Shown: positions 11,263-20,334, counted from the first letter of the stretch. The stretch: DNA of 64,000 nucleotides from Pelomonas sp. Root1237 (GCF_001425055.1 NZ_LMDK01000021.1:247264-311263), one strand, 5' to 3'. Made by a program: numbers and translations. Notes: generated by a model not told the origin, from the sequence alone.

Positions 11263-12171
11263 ATGGCCCTGCCCACCCACGTCAAGATCCTCGACGTCGG
11301 CCCGCGCGACGGGCTGCAGAACGAGAAGGAGAACGTCGCCACCGAGCACAAGGCACAGCTCGTGGCGATGCTGCAGGACGCGGGGCTCAAGGAGATCGAG
11401 GTCACCAGCTTCGTCAGCCCGAAGTGGGTGCCGCAGATGGGCGACAACGCCGCCGTGATGGCGGCCATCGAGCGCCGCACCGGGGTGCGCTACTCGGTGC
11501 TCGTGCCCAACCTGAAGGGGCTGGAGCCGGCGCTGGCATCCAGGCCCGACGAGGTCCTCGTTTTCACGGCCGCGAGCGAAGCCTTCACGCAGAAGAACAT
11601 CAACTGCTCCATCGCCGAAAGCCTGGAGCGCTTTGCGCCGGTCATAGCAGGCGCACACGCCGCCGGCATCAAGGTGCGCGCCGCGCTGTCCTGCTCGCTC
11701 GGCTGCCCTTACGAAGGTGAAATCACCGCCGACCAGGTCGAGCGCGTCGTGAAGCCGCTGCGCGAGCTGGGCGTGGACGCGATCGACATCGCCGACACCA
11801 TCGGCGTCGGCACGCCGCGCAAGGTGCAGGCGGCCATGGAGCGGGCGCTGAAGCACTTCCCGCTCGCCGAAGTGTCGGGGCACTTCCACGACACCTATGG
11901 CCAGGCGCTGAGCAATGTCTACGCGAGCATGGAACTGGGGCTCCACAGCTTCCACGCCAGCGTGGCCGGCCTGGGCGGCTGCCCCTATGCCAAGGGCGCG
12001 ACCGGCAATGTCGCCACCGAGGACGTGGTGTTCCTGCTCAATGGTCTCGGCATTGAAACCGGCATCGACCTCGACAAGCTCGTGGACGCCGGCGCCTACA
12101 TCTCCAACGTGCTGGGCCGCCCGCCGGTGTCGCGCGTGGCGCGCGCCGTGCTCGCGAAACGAGCGAGTTAA
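11263..12171 (+). CDS. liuE: Hydroxymethylglutaryl-CoA lyase
   Basis: TIM-barrel lyase of 302 residues (also called mvaB) cleaving HMG-CoA into acetyl-CoA and acetoacetate, the last committed step of leucine degradation. The N-terminal VGPRDGLQNEK motif carries the catalytic arginine and aspartate; GHFHDTYGQAL holds the metal-binding histidines; GLGGCPYAKGATGN contains the active-site cysteine. It begins three bases after liuD and ends the long plus-strand run; the next gene is convergent 20 bases on. Confidence 0.95.
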   Translation: MALPTHVKILDVGPRDGLQNEKENVATEHKAQLVAMLQDAGLKEIEVTSFVSPKWVPQMGDNAAVMAAIERRTGVRYSVLVPNLKGLEPALASRPDEVLVFTAASEAFTQKNINCSIAESLERFAPVIAGAHAAGIKVRAALSCSLGCPYEGEITADQVERVVKPLRELGVDAIDIADTIGVGTPRKVQAAMERALKHFPLAEVSGHFHDTYGQALSNVYASMELGLHSFHASVAGLGGCPYAKGATGNVATEDVVFLLNGLGIETGIDLDKLVDAGAYISNVLGRPPVSRVARAVLAKRAS

Positions 12172-12191
12172 GCCCGCCGCGCCTTGCGGCG

Positions 12192-14459
12192 TCAGCCCAG
12201 CCGGTCCAGCGCGTTCTCGATCTGACCGCGCTCGTGGTCACCCAGGCCGCGCCCGGCGCGGCGCACGCGCTCAACGAGACCGGCATCGACCGGCTTGGCC
12301 TGGCCCAGCTTCTCGGCCACGCGCAGCAACACCTGCAGGCGCTCGAAGCCGCCTTCCATGCTCTCGGCGCTGGCCAGCACGCGCTCCAGGCCTGCGGCCG
12401 CCAGCTTGGGCCGGTCCAGCAGGCGGTTCAAGGCCTCGCGCCGTTCGAAGCCGCCCGAGATGCCGCCGGCTGCACGGGCATAGGCGTCGACCAGCTCGGC
12501 CTCGTCGCCCTGCATGCGTTGCGCGACGGCGCCGAGGGCCTCGCGCTTCTCGAAATCACTCTGGATGCGCGCCGCCGCCTGCACGGCGGCCGCGAGCACG
12601 GCGGGTTGGGGCGTCGCCGACACCTGGTTGTCGATGGCCGTGCGCAGCTCGAAGTCGCCGCCGATACGGCCCAGCGCCTCGGTCCAGGCCGCGAGCACGG
12701 CAGGGCTGTCGAGCAGCTTGGGCGCCAGCGCCCCCAGGGCCTCACGGCGCTCGAAGTCGCTGTCGATGCCGGCCACGGCGGCCAGCCAGGCCAGCTGCTG
12801 GGGTTCGTTCAGCGGCTGGCGGGCAATGGCGCTCAAGGCCTCGCGACGCTCGAAGGCACCTTGCAGGGTCGTGGAGGCGGTGATCAGGCGGTCCAACGCC
12901 ACCGCGGGCAGCGGCGCGTCGAGTTGCAGCGCGGCCTCGATGCGGCGGCGGCGCTGGAAGTCCTCCCGGGCACGCTCGATGTCGGTAAGCACCGCATCGA
13001 CACCGCCCTTGGCGAACAGCTTGCGGGCACGCACCTGCGGGTCGGTCAGGTCCTCGGCCATGCGCTGCACGGCCTTGGCCCACCACTGGCGACCGGCCTG
13101 ATCCAAAGGCAGGCTCTCGTTGCCGACCCGGTACTCACGCTCGATGCGACCCTCGCCCATGGACTTCAGCACCATCTCGCGCGTCAGCCCGCCCTCGCGC
13201 TCCTTCACGGTCAGGGTGCCCGTCAGCGTCTGCACTTCATCCTCGGCGTCGTTGAACACCGCCTTGCCGTCCAGCGTCACGGAGAAGCTGCCGCCGGGAT
13301 AGCGGCTGTAGATGCGCGTGCCGCGCACCGAGAAGGACATGCCGTCGCTCAGGCCACCAAGGTCGAAGCGATCCAGAAGACTGCGTCCATCGGTGTGGCT
13401 GACGACGACCGCCGGCAGCGCGACCAGGGCGATCACCATGGCGCCCACCAGTCCCAGGCGCAGGCCGCGGCGCTCGCGCGGAGCGTCCTCACCCTCGACC
13501 TCGGCCTTGAGCAGGCGGCGCACACGGGCGAACAAGGGCGAGCCCGCGCTGGCGGCACCGCAGGCCAGGGCGGGGCCGTGGCCGCCTCCCTGGGCCTTCA
13601 GTGCCTCAGCGCAGCGCAGCAGGCTTTGCGCCAGGGCCAGGCGCTGGCCGGTCGGTGCAGCGGCCGCAGCATCGCAGGCCAGCTCGGCCAGCAGGTCCAG
13701 GCGCTGCAGCGCGACGCGGTTCAGCACCTGCGGCCACAGCAGGGTCTTCATGACGGCGGCAAGCAGGCGCCAGGCGGGGTCGCGGCGGCGCAGATGAGCC
13801 AGTTCATGGCCGAGCACGGCACGAGCTTCGTCGTCCGGCAGGTCCAGGCACCAGGCCGGCAGGCAGAGCACCCGGCCCGGCGCCAGCAGCGGGCTGGCCC
13901 AGTTGGCGCGTGCATGGCGCAATGAGGGCAGGGGCAGGCGCATGTCGGCAGCGAGGCGCACGGCCAGGGTTCGCCAACGCGCGTCAGCCAACTCGGGCAG
14001 GCAGCGCACGGTGCGGCGCAGCCAGGCCCACTGCAGGGCCAGGCCCAGCAGCATCAACACGGCACCCGCCAGCCACAGCGCCATGAAGCCGATGGCGACG
14101 TCATGGGCCTGCGGCGCCAGCGGCGTCGTGATGGGCAAGGCGCCGAGCTGAGCGCTGGGCCGCGCGGCGGCGGGCGCCTCGACGACGATGAGCCGAACAT
14201 CGGCGGGCACCGGCGCGGCCTCCTGCACGACGACGGCGGGCCGCACGACATCGGCCGGCGCGGTCTGAGGCAACGTGGGCAGCAGCGGCAGGCTGGCGCT
14301 GACGAGGCCGCCCAGCAAGGCCAGGCGCCACAGCGTCTCCTGCGTCGACAGGGCCAGGCGGGCCAGCACGCCGGCGCGCTCGGCCGCCCACAGCGCGCCG
14401 ATCAACAGGCTGCTGTGCAGCAGGTAGCTGCACAGCCAGGTCAGCAGCACATCGGTCAT
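12192..14459 (-). CDS. M56-family BlaR1/MecR1-like membrane metallopeptidase with C-terminal repeats
   Basis: A 755-residue membrane protease of the BlaR1/MecR1 type, which on sensing a signal cleaves or inactivates its BlaI-type repressor. Four hydrophobic stretches are visible in the first 380 residues, with the gluzincin motif HELAH at 218-222 facing the cytoplasm and ELACD further on as the likely third ligand. It has no penicillin-binding sensor domain. Instead there is an extracytoplasmic part of about 370 residues with a beta-rich segment (about 400-470) and six helical repeats built on a [GS]-x-F-E-R-R-E-A-L motif. Its start overlaps the blaI-like stop (ATGA), so sensor and repressor are one operon. 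Confidence 0.87.
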   Translation of the reverse strand: MTDVLLTWLCSYLLHSSLLIGALWAAERAGVLARLALSTQETLWRLALLGGLVSASLPLLPTLPQTAPADVVRPAVVVQEAAPVPADVRLIVVEAPAAARPSAQLGALPITTPLAPQAHDVAIGFMALWLAGAVLMLLGLALQWAWLRRTVRCLPELADARWRTLAVRLAADMRLPLPSLRHARANWASPLLAPGRVLCLPAWCLDLPDDEARAVLGHELAHLRRRDPAWRLLAAVMKTLLWPQVLNRVALQRLDLLAELACDAAAAAPTGQRLALAQSLLRCAEALKAQGGGHGPALACGAASAGSPLFARVRRLLKAEVEGEDAPRERRGLRLGLVGAMVIALVALPAVVVSHTDGRSLLDRFDLGGLSDGMSFSVRGTRIYSRYPGGSFSVTLDGKAVFNDAEDEVQTLTGTLTVKEREGGLTREMVLKSMGEGRIEREYRVGNESLPLDQAGRQWWAKAVQRMAEDLTDPQVRARKLFAKGGVDAVLTDIERAREDFQRRRRIEAALQLDAPLPAVALDRLITASTTLQGAFERREALSAIARQPLNEPQQLAWLAAVAGIDSDFERREALGALAPKLLDSPAVLAAWTEALGRIGGDFELRTAIDNQVSATPQPAVLAAAVQAAARIQSDFEKREALGAVAQRMQGDEAELVDAYARAAGGISGGFERREALNRLLDRPKLAAAGLERVLASAESMEGGFERLQVLLRVAEKLGQAKPVDAGLVERVRRAGRGLGDHERGQIENALDRLG

Positions 14460-14854
14460 CGCGTCTCTCCCTTGCGTTGTTTCAGCAGCGCCTGCAGCTC
14501 GGCCAGTTCGCCGGCATCGACGCCGCGGGCGTCCAGCAGGTGGCTGACGAGGGCGCTGGCGCGGCCGGCGAACAGGCTGTCGACCAGGCTGCCCACCATG
14601 GAGCGCTGCACGTCGGCCTGCGTCACGAGGGGCTGATAGAGCAGCGCACGGCCTTCGCGGCGGCTGCTGAGCAGGCCGCGCTTTTCAAGGCGCGTCAGCA
14701 GCGTCGCCACCGTCGTGTGCGCGAGATCACGCTCGCCGCGCAGCGCTTCCGCCACATCGGCCGTACTGGCCTCGCCACGCGCCCAAAGCACGCGCATCAG
14801 GCTGAGCTGCAGCTCGCTCAGCGACACGTCCCCACTGCCGGTGTCCTCATCCAT
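14456..14854 (-). CDS. BlaI/MecI-family transcriptional repressor
   Basis: Winged-helix repressor of 132 residues. The segment SELQLSLMRVLWARGEAST followed by ADVAEALRGERDLAHTTVATLLTRLEKRGLL is the BlaI/MecI helix-turn-helix, and the C-terminal part is the dimerisation region with the usual cleavage area. ATG 14854 is preferred; a GTG three bases earlier is possible. It sits just behind two copies of the CTACAnnTGTAG operator, so autoregulation is very likely. No beta-lactamase gene is adjacent, so the regulated function is unknown beyond the operon itself. Confidence 0.9.
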   Translation of the reverse strand: MDEDTGSGDVSLSELQLSLMRVLWARGEASTADVAEALRGERDLAHTTVATLLTRLEKRGLLSSRREGRALLYQPLVTQADVQRSMVGSLVDSLFAGRASALVSHLLDARGVDAGELAELQALLKQRKGETR

Positions 14855-14863
14855 CACGATCTT

Positions 14864-14889
14864 CTACAGTTGTCGTACTACAAATGTAG
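14864..14889. promoter_or_regulatory. Double BlaI/MecI-type operator
   Basis: Two 12-bp boxes of the CTACAnnTGTAG type: CTACAGTTGTCG at 14864-14875 (one mismatch) and a perfect CTACAAATGTAG at 14878-14889, 14 bases apart start to start. The outer arms also make a TTCTACA...TGTAGAA inverted repeat. This is the known operator form for BlaI-family repressors and lies directly upstream of the repressor gene on the minus strand. Confidence 0.85.
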
Positions 14890-14929
14890 AAGACCGCCAT
14901 GAAGGCAGCAAGTGTCTTTCGGCAGGGGG

Positions 14930-15400
14930 TCAGACAGGCGGGTTGCGCAGCCGCTGGCTGAACCACCACAGATGGCCGTCCGGGTCGAGGCAGCCATAGC
15001 TGCGGTCGGTCCAGTACTCCGCACCGTAGTCGTTGTCGGTCAGCTCGTAGGTCACGTTGGCGCCGGCCGCGCGGGCCTGGGCGCAATGTGCATCGACGTC
15101 GTCGACATAGAGGAACAGCGTCTGCGTGTTGACGCCGTCGACGGCCTTGGGGGAGCGCCCCGCCACGCCAAAGCGCGCCTCGCGCTCGGCGCTGCCCTCG
15201 GCCACCATGACGATGGCTTCGCCATAGCGGATCTCGCTGTGCATGACGCTGCCGTCCGGCGCGTCGACGACGATCTCGACCTCGAAACCGAAGGCTTGGC
15301 AATACCAGGCGACGGCTTCGCGGGCGTTCTCGCAGTACAGGGCCGACGACAGGCGCGGCCAGCCGGGTGGGGTGGGTTTGGCGAAACCAAGGGTTTTCAT
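14930..15400 (-). CDS. VOC-family (glyoxalase/PhnB-like) protein
   Basis: A 156-residue protein with the two-module beta-alpha-beta-beta-beta fold: SSALYCENAREAVAWYCQAFGFE opens module one and TLFLYVDDVDAHCAQARAAGAN opens module two; it ends with LDPDGHLWWFSQR, the usual metal-ligand strand. The overall sequence style is that of PhnB/YdeQ-like VOC proteins, whose substrates are mostly unknown. It is divergent from the next gene, with a 65-base shared promoter region. Confidence 0.82.
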   Translation of the reverse strand: MKTLGFAKPTPPGWPRLSSALYCENAREAVAWYCQAFGFEVEIVVDAPDGSVMHSEIRYGEAIVMVAEGSAEREARFGVAGRSPKAVDGVNTQTLFLYVDDVDAHCAQARAAGANVTYELTDNDYGAEYWTDRSYGCLDPDGHLWWFSQRLRNPPV

Positions 15401-15465
15401 CGCGGTCTTGCTGAAGCTGGGGTGCGGTTCAATCCTCGCACCCCGACTGACGCGCCACCACCACC

Positions 15466-15927
15466 ATGAAACTGTTTGAACTGCTTGCCGCCTGCGCTCT
15501 CACCCTGCTCTGCGCCCTGCCCGTCCAGGCCCAGGAGGCGCCCATCTACGACGCCGCCAAGGCCCAGGCCTGGGGTGCCAACGACCAGGGCCTGCGTTCG
15601 TACACCTTCGTGCTGCTGAAGACCGGCCCCAAGCCCATGCCCGCCGGCCCGGCGCGCGACGAGATGTTCAAGGGCCACTTTGCCAACATGACCCGCCTGG
15701 CCAAGGAAGGCCTGCTCGTCTACGCAGGCCCCTTCGACGGCGTAGACGGCTGGCGCGGCCTCTTCATCTTCGCGACGTCGGACATGGACGTCGCCCGCAA
15801 GGCCGTGGAGACCGACCCCGTCATCGCCAGCGGCGAGATGGTGGCCGAGCTGCACAAGCACTTCGGCTCGGCAGCGCTGCTGGCCGTGAACGAGTGGCAT
15901 CCGAAGCTGATCAAGCCCAAGCCGTGA
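15466..15927 (+). CDS. Exported YciI-like protein
   Basis: A 153-residue protein with a clear signal peptide (hydrophobic residues 5-20, cleavage after VQA-Q). The mature part resembles the YCII fold: a YTFVLLKTGPKP strand, the HFANMTRLAKEGLLVYAGPFDG helix-turn and GLFIFATSDMDVARKAVETDPV helix. YciI proteins are normally cytoplasmic, so the export signal is the notable point. Function unknown. Confidence 0.72.
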   Translation: MKLFELLAACALTLLCALPVQAQEAPIYDAAKAQAWGANDQGLRSYTFVLLKTGPKPMPAGPARDEMFKGHFANMTRLAKEGLLVYAGPFDGVDGWRGLFIFATSDMDVARKAVETDPVIASGEMVAELHKHFGSAALLAVNEWHPKLIKPKP

Positions 15928-15933
15928 GGGCAT

Positions 15934-16728
15934 TCAGCGCGCCGCTTTGGCCGGCACGGCGCCGCAGGCCGCACTCGGCACCAGTTCGGGCGCGAGCAGC
16001 AGGGCCGCCGCTGGCGAAGTACACATCTCGGCCAGCATGTCCATGAAGGCATTTGCCTGCGCGGCGCTGACCCGCTTGCGCACGAGGCCGATGCGATAGG
16101 TGTCCGTATGGGCGACGCCCGCCTCCCGCAGCCCCGTCAGGTGCGAGCGGTCTGCCAGATGCCAGGCCACGTCGCGGTTGATCAGGGCGACGCCGTCTTC
16201 GCCGTAACGACCGGCCAGCAGCTTGCGCAGCACCGTCGTGTTGTCGGGCTCGACGACCATGGTGTTGGGGTTGGCGGCGACGATGTCCTGGAGCACGGTC
16301 GCCGTCCCGGACGGCCCGAACACACCGATGATCCTCTGGGTGCCCAGGCTGGCCGGATCACGGTAGAAGAAGTCCTGCTCGACGCGTGTGAAGAAGACCA
16401 TCTGGACCCCCACGACGGGCTGGCTCAGGTGGTAGATCTGGCGGCGCTGCGGGGTGTCCAGCAGGGGGAAGATGCCCTCGGCCTCGCCGCGCTCGACAGC
16501 GGCCTGGGCGCGACGCCAAGGCAGGACTTCGACCGAGCATTTCCAGCCCAGGCGCGCACAACCCTCCATCACCAGCCGAACGAACGGGCCACGGGCCTGC
16601 TGCCCCTCTCGCTCGACGTAGGGCGGAAAGTCCTGGCTCAAAAAGCGCAGCGTGACCTCCGCGGCGGCCGCCGGCCCGGCCATCGCCACCGCGATCGCCA
16701 GCAGCAGCCGCGGGGAGATCGGTCTCAC
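15934..16728 (-). CDS. Periplasmic substrate-binding protein, ABC amino-acid type
   Basis: A 264-residue protein with a signal peptide (ending AAAA) and a type II periplasmic-binding fold similar to SBP_bac_3: an LRFLSQDFPPYV start, a lobe with FVRLVMEGCARLGWKCSVEVLPWRRAQ and VERGEAEGIFPLLDT. No permease or ATPase gene lies nearby, so it is an orphan that may sense or bind a ligand. Its start overlaps the phosphofructokinase stop (ATGA), implying co-transcription. Confidence 0.78.
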   Translation of the reverse strand: MRPISPRLLLAIAVAMAGPAAAAEVTLRFLSQDFPPYVEREGQQARGPFVRLVMEGCARLGWKCSVEVLPWRRAQAAVERGEAEGIFPLLDTPQRRQIYHLSQPVVGVQMVFFTRVEQDFFYRDPASLGTQRIIGVFGPSGTATVLQDIVAANPNTMVVEPDNTTVLRKLLAGRYGEDGVALINRDVAWHLADRSHLTGLREAGVAHTDTYRIGLVRKRVSAAQANAFMDMLAEMCTSPAAALLLAPELVPSAACGAVPAKAAR

Positions 16729-17945
16729 GGCTCGCGCCGCAGCACCTTCTCCACCGGGTTCGGCCTCAGCCTGAACGCGTCCGGCATGCCAGAGCCCAGC
16801 AGCGGGCGCAGGTAGAGGCGGAAGGCATCGGTCACGTCGGTGCCACTTGCGCTGATGAACTCGTCTTCCATCGTGCGCGTCTTGCCGGCGACGGCGGTGA
16901 GGGGCAACAGTTCGTAGTCCACCGCGTAGTAGCCGACGCGCTTGATGGCGACCGAACCGTCGCGGTCGCCGTGGAAGGCGTACTGCACGGCCTTCTCGCC
17001 GACCTCGCGGGCCTCGCGTTGGTCCACGTCGGACACGCAGCCCAGGAAGCTGCGCTGCAGATAGCCGAAGGTGTCGCCGCGCACGCGCTTGATGCCGAGC
17101 TTGGTCTTGATCTCCTCGCAGAGCAGGTCGGCCAGCGCGCCGGTGCCGCTGAGCTGCACATTGCCGTGGGCGTCGCGCTCCAGGTCACCGGCCAGCTTGG
17201 ACAGCATCGGCGTGCCGCTGGCGTCGTGGATGCCCTCGCTGACGGCGATGACGCAGCGGCCGAAGCGCTCGTAGGTGGCCTTCACGTCGCGCAGGAACTG
17301 CTCGTTGTCGAAGTGGCGCTCGGGCAGGTAGATGAGGTGGGGGCCGTCGTCCTCGAACTTCTTGCCCAGGGCCGCGGCCGCCGTCAGGAAGCCGGCGTGA
17401 CGGCCCATGACGACGCCGACGTAGACGCCCGGCAGGGCCGCGTTGTCGAGGTTGGCGCCGGCAAAGGCCTGGGCGACGAAGCGCGCGGCGGACGCATAGC
17501 CCGGCGTGTGGTCGTTGCCCACCAGGTCGTTGTCGATGGTCTTGGGGATGTGGATGCAGCGCAGTGGGTAGCCGGCCGCCTGCGCCTCCTCCGAGACGAT
17601 GCGCACGGTGTCCGACGAGTCGTTGCCGCCGATGTAGAAGAAATGCGTGATGCCGTGCGCCTGCAGCACCGTGAAGATCTCGCGGCAATAGGCGGCATCG
17701 GGCTTGTCGCGCGTGGAGCCCAGCGCCGAGGCCGGCGTGTTGGCCACCAGCTCGAGGTTGTGGCTGGTCTCCTGGGTCAGGTCGACGAAGTCCTCGTTGA
17801 CGATGCCCCGCACGCCATGGCGGGCGCCGTAAACCTTGCCCACACCGGCCTGACGCCGCGCTTCGAGCACGACACCGACGAGGCTCTGGTTGATGACGGC
17901 GGTGGGACCGCCGCCCTGGGCGACGAGGATCTTGGCGAGACTCAT
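16725..17945 (-). CDS. pfp: 6-phosphofructokinase, pyrophosphate-dependent type
   Basis: A 406-residue phosphofructokinase. The substrate site reads PKTIDND at residues 134-140 and the phosphate-donor loop GGNDS at 106-110. In ATP-PFKs these are PGTIDND and GGDGS; lysine in the first and aspartate in the second are the established marks of PPi-dependent enzymes, so reversible PPi use is the likely chemistry. The N-terminus AQGGGPTAVINQSL is also typical of that group. It would interconvert fructose-6-phosphate and fructose-1,6-bisphosphate. Pyruvate kinase and phosphoglycerate kinase are elsewhere in the window but not in the same operon. Confidence 0.88.
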   Translation of the reverse strand: MSLAKILVAQGGGPTAVINQSLVGVVLEARRQAGVGKVYGARHGVRGIVNEDFVDLTQETSHNLELVANTPASALGSTRDKPDAAYCREIFTVLQAHGITHFFYIGGNDSSDTVRIVSEEAQAAGYPLRCIHIPKTIDNDLVGNDHTPGYASAARFVAQAFAGANLDNAALPGVYVGVVMGRHAGFLTAAAALGKKFEDDGPHLIYLPERHFDNEQFLRDVKATYERFGRCVIAVSEGIHDASGTPMLSKLAGDLERDAHGNVQLSGTGALADLLCEEIKTKLGIKRVRGDTFGYLQRSFLGCVSDVDQREAREVGEKAVQYAFHGDRDGSVAIKRVGYYAVDYELLPLTAVAGKTRTMEDEFISASGTDVTDAFRLYLRPLLGSGMPDAFRLRPNPVEKVLRREP

Positions 17946-17991
17946 GAACGCTCCTGGCTGTCGTCAATCGACGGCGCGGAGTTTAGGGGTC

Positions 17992-20205
17992 TCAGCGGTT
18001 CATCCAAACTTCAAGTTGGTCCGCGGGCATGGGCCGGGCGAACAGCCAGCCTTGACCCTCATGGCAGCCCAGGCCGATCAGGTACTGGCGCTGCTCCTCG
18101 GTCTCGATGCCTTCGGCGATGACGGTCAGGCCCAGGCCGCGGCCGAGGTTGATGACCATCTGGGCGATCGTCGAGCCGGCGGACGAGGCCTGCGCCTCCT
18201 GCACAAAGGCGCGGTCGATCTTGAGGCGGTCGACCTGCAGCTGGCGCAGCTGGCTTAAAGATGAGAAGCCGGTGCCGAAGTCGTCGATGGCGACGCTGAA
18301 GCCGAGCTGCTTGATGTCGGCCAGCACACGCAGCACGAGGTCGGCGTCTTCCATGGCCATGGACTCGGTGATTTCGAGCTCGATGTTCTGGCCGGCGACG
18401 CCGCAGTCCTGCAGCGCGCGGCCCAGCATGTCGATGAAGCCGGGGTGGCGGAACTGCGCCATGGACACGTTGACGGCCATGCGGAAGTCGGCATGGCCCA
18501 GGGCCTGCATCTTCTTCAGCTGGGCGCAGGAGGTGCGCATGACGAACTCGCCGATGGGAATGATGAGGCCGCTCTGCTCGGCCAGCGGAATGAACTGGTC
18601 GGGCGGGATGAAACGACCATCCAGCGTCTTCCAGCGCAGCAGGGCCTCGGCACCGACGATGCGGCTGCTGCTCAGCTCGACCTGGGGCTGGTAGACGACG
18701 AAGAGCTGGCTTTCCTCGAAGCCGGTCCGCAGGCCCTTGAGCAGCTTGAAGCGCTCGCGCGCGTCGCTGCCCATGGCGGCAGAGAAGTACTGAGATGAGC
18801 CGCGCTGCTGCTGCTTGGCGCGCTTGAGCGCGATCTGGGCATCGAGCAGCAGTTCGGAGCCGACGGCCTTGGATTCACCCAGGCGCACGAGGCCCGTGGT
18901 GGCGGACAGTTGCAGTCGCTCGCCGGCAACGATGAAGGGGTCGGCGAAGACGCTGTTCACGGTCTCGGGGCAGACCTTGGCATGCTCGCCCAGCACGCCA
19001 AAGGTGTCGGCGCCAACGCGGGCCATCGCGGTGTTCAGGCCCAGCGTCTCGCTCATGCGGTGCACGACGGCCTGCAGCACCTGGTCGCCGAAGTGGTGGC
19101 CAAAGGCGTCGTTGATGTCGGAGAAATCGTCGATGTCGATCAGCGCGAGCGTGACACCGGACGGATCCTTCAGGTTCTTGTCGAGCAGCTCGACGAAACG
19201 GTTGCGGTTGGGCAGGCGCAGCAGCGGGTCGTTGTAGGCCTGGTCCAGCAATTGGCTGTAGAGCACCACGTTCTCGAAGCCGACCGAGATGTTGGAGCAG
19301 AAGGCGCGCAGCAGCTGCTGGTCGAGCTCGTCGAGCTCGCGGCCGACATCCACGAGCGCTGCCATCGCGCGGCCCTTGCCCATGCCGAAATAGAGGACCG
19401 TGCCGTCGTCGTAGAGGTTGCGTTCCTGCTGCAGGCAGCGCTCCAGGCGGTCCCGCACGGTGGCGATCTTGACCTGGGCCAGCGGCCGGTCGATGAGGCC
19501 GCTGTACTGGCCGGCGGCCGCGACGATGCGGACTTCGTCGCCGGTTTCGCCGCTGACCTGAGCACAGACCAGGCCCTCGGGCAGGATGCCGAGCAGGGCG
19601 CAGAGCTGGGTGACGACGCCCTCGGCGAATCGGGAGAGCCCACGCATGCGCGACAGCGAGGTGCTGCTCTCGACGATCATCTCCAGGCCGCGGCGGTTGG
19701 CCTCCAGCGCGCAGATCTGGCGGTAGGAGCGCACCGCGGCCGTCAGCACCGTGTACAGCCGCGTGCGGGTCAGCTCCGACTTGGTCTTGTAGTCGTTGAT
19801 GTCATAGGCCTGCACCGTCTCGATTTCGGGCGCATAGCCGGGCTGGCCGGTGCGCAGCACGATGCGCAGGGCGTTCAGACACAGCTCATCGCGGATATGG
19901 CGCACCAGTTGCAGCCCGGCGTCTTCGCTCTCCATGACGACGTCGAGCAGCACGACGGCGAGGTCGTCCTCGCTGGCCAGCAACTGGCGGGCCTGGGCGG
20001 CGGAAGAGGCGTGCAGGAAGACGAGGGGCTGGCCTTCGACGGTCAGGCCCTGCATGGCCAGTTCGGTGGCCTTGTGGACGTCACCGTCGTCGTCAACGAT
20101 GAGGATGCGCCAGGGCCGGTCTTGCGGGCGATGCTCGCCTTCAGCGTGCTCGGGGTCGTCGAGCAGCTCGAGCAGGTCGTCGTCAACGGCGGGCGTTTCT
20201 TGCAT
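17992..20205 (-). CDS. Response regulator with REC, DUF3369, GGDEF and EAL domains
   Basis: A 737-residue cytoplasmic c-di-GMP protein. Domains in order: receiver (about 30-155, with the DDD acidic pocket and phosphoacceptor aspartate in VVLLDVVME), DUF3369 (about 160-310), GGDEF (about 320-470) and EAL (about 490-735). The GGDEF signature is degenerate (GADTF), so cyclase activity is unlikely. The EAL part keeps EALLRW, the asparagine in AVNVS, EITES, IDDFGTG, LKIDRAF and AEGIET, so phosphodiesterase activity is expected. No histidine kinase is adjacent. Confidence 0.9.
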   Translation of the reverse strand: MQETPAVDDDLLELLDDPEHAEGEHRPQDRPWRILIVDDDGDVHKATELAMQGLTVEGQPLVFLHASSAAQARQLLASEDDLAVVLLDVVMESEDAGLQLVRHIRDELCLNALRIVLRTGQPGYAPEIETVQAYDINDYKTKSELTRTRLYTVLTAAVRSYRQICALEANRRGLEMIVESSTSLSRMRGLSRFAEGVVTQLCALLGILPEGLVCAQVSGETGDEVRIVAAAGQYSGLIDRPLAQVKIATVRDRLERCLQQERNLYDDGTVLYFGMGKGRAMAALVDVGRELDELDQQLLRAFCSNISVGFENVVLYSQLLDQAYNDPLLRLPNRNRFVELLDKNLKDPSGVTLALIDIDDFSDINDAFGHHFGDQVLQAVVHRMSETLGLNTAMARVGADTFGVLGEHAKVCPETVNSVFADPFIVAGERLQLSATTGLVRLGESKAVGSELLLDAQIALKRAKQQQRGSSQYFSAAMGSDARERFKLLKGLRTGFEESQLFVVYQPQVELSSSRIVGAEALLRWKTLDGRFIPPDQFIPLAEQSGLIIPIGEFVMRTSCAQLKKMQALGHADFRMAVNVSMAQFRHPGFIDMLGRALQDCGVAGQNIELEITESMAMEDADLVLRVLADIKQLGFSVAIDDFGTGFSSLSQLRQLQVDRLKIDRAFVQEAQASSAGSTIAQMVINLGRGLGLTVIAEGIETEEQRQYLIGLGCHEGQGWLFARPMPADQLEVWMNR

Positions 20206-20334
20206 GGGGGCGAGGGCTCCGGGGCTGGGGCATCACGGCGCGGCCGCGGCTCCTACTCGTCAAGTAGCCGCAAGCGTACGGCATCCTCGGCCTTGTAGTC
20301 ACGAAAAGCAGGGGCAAAAGTCCTGCGAATCGCC

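Noticed and set aside
14928..14935. GGGTCAGA as a second copy of the REP-like end
   Set aside because: Only one arm is present and it lies over the end of the VOC gene, so a chance match is more likely.
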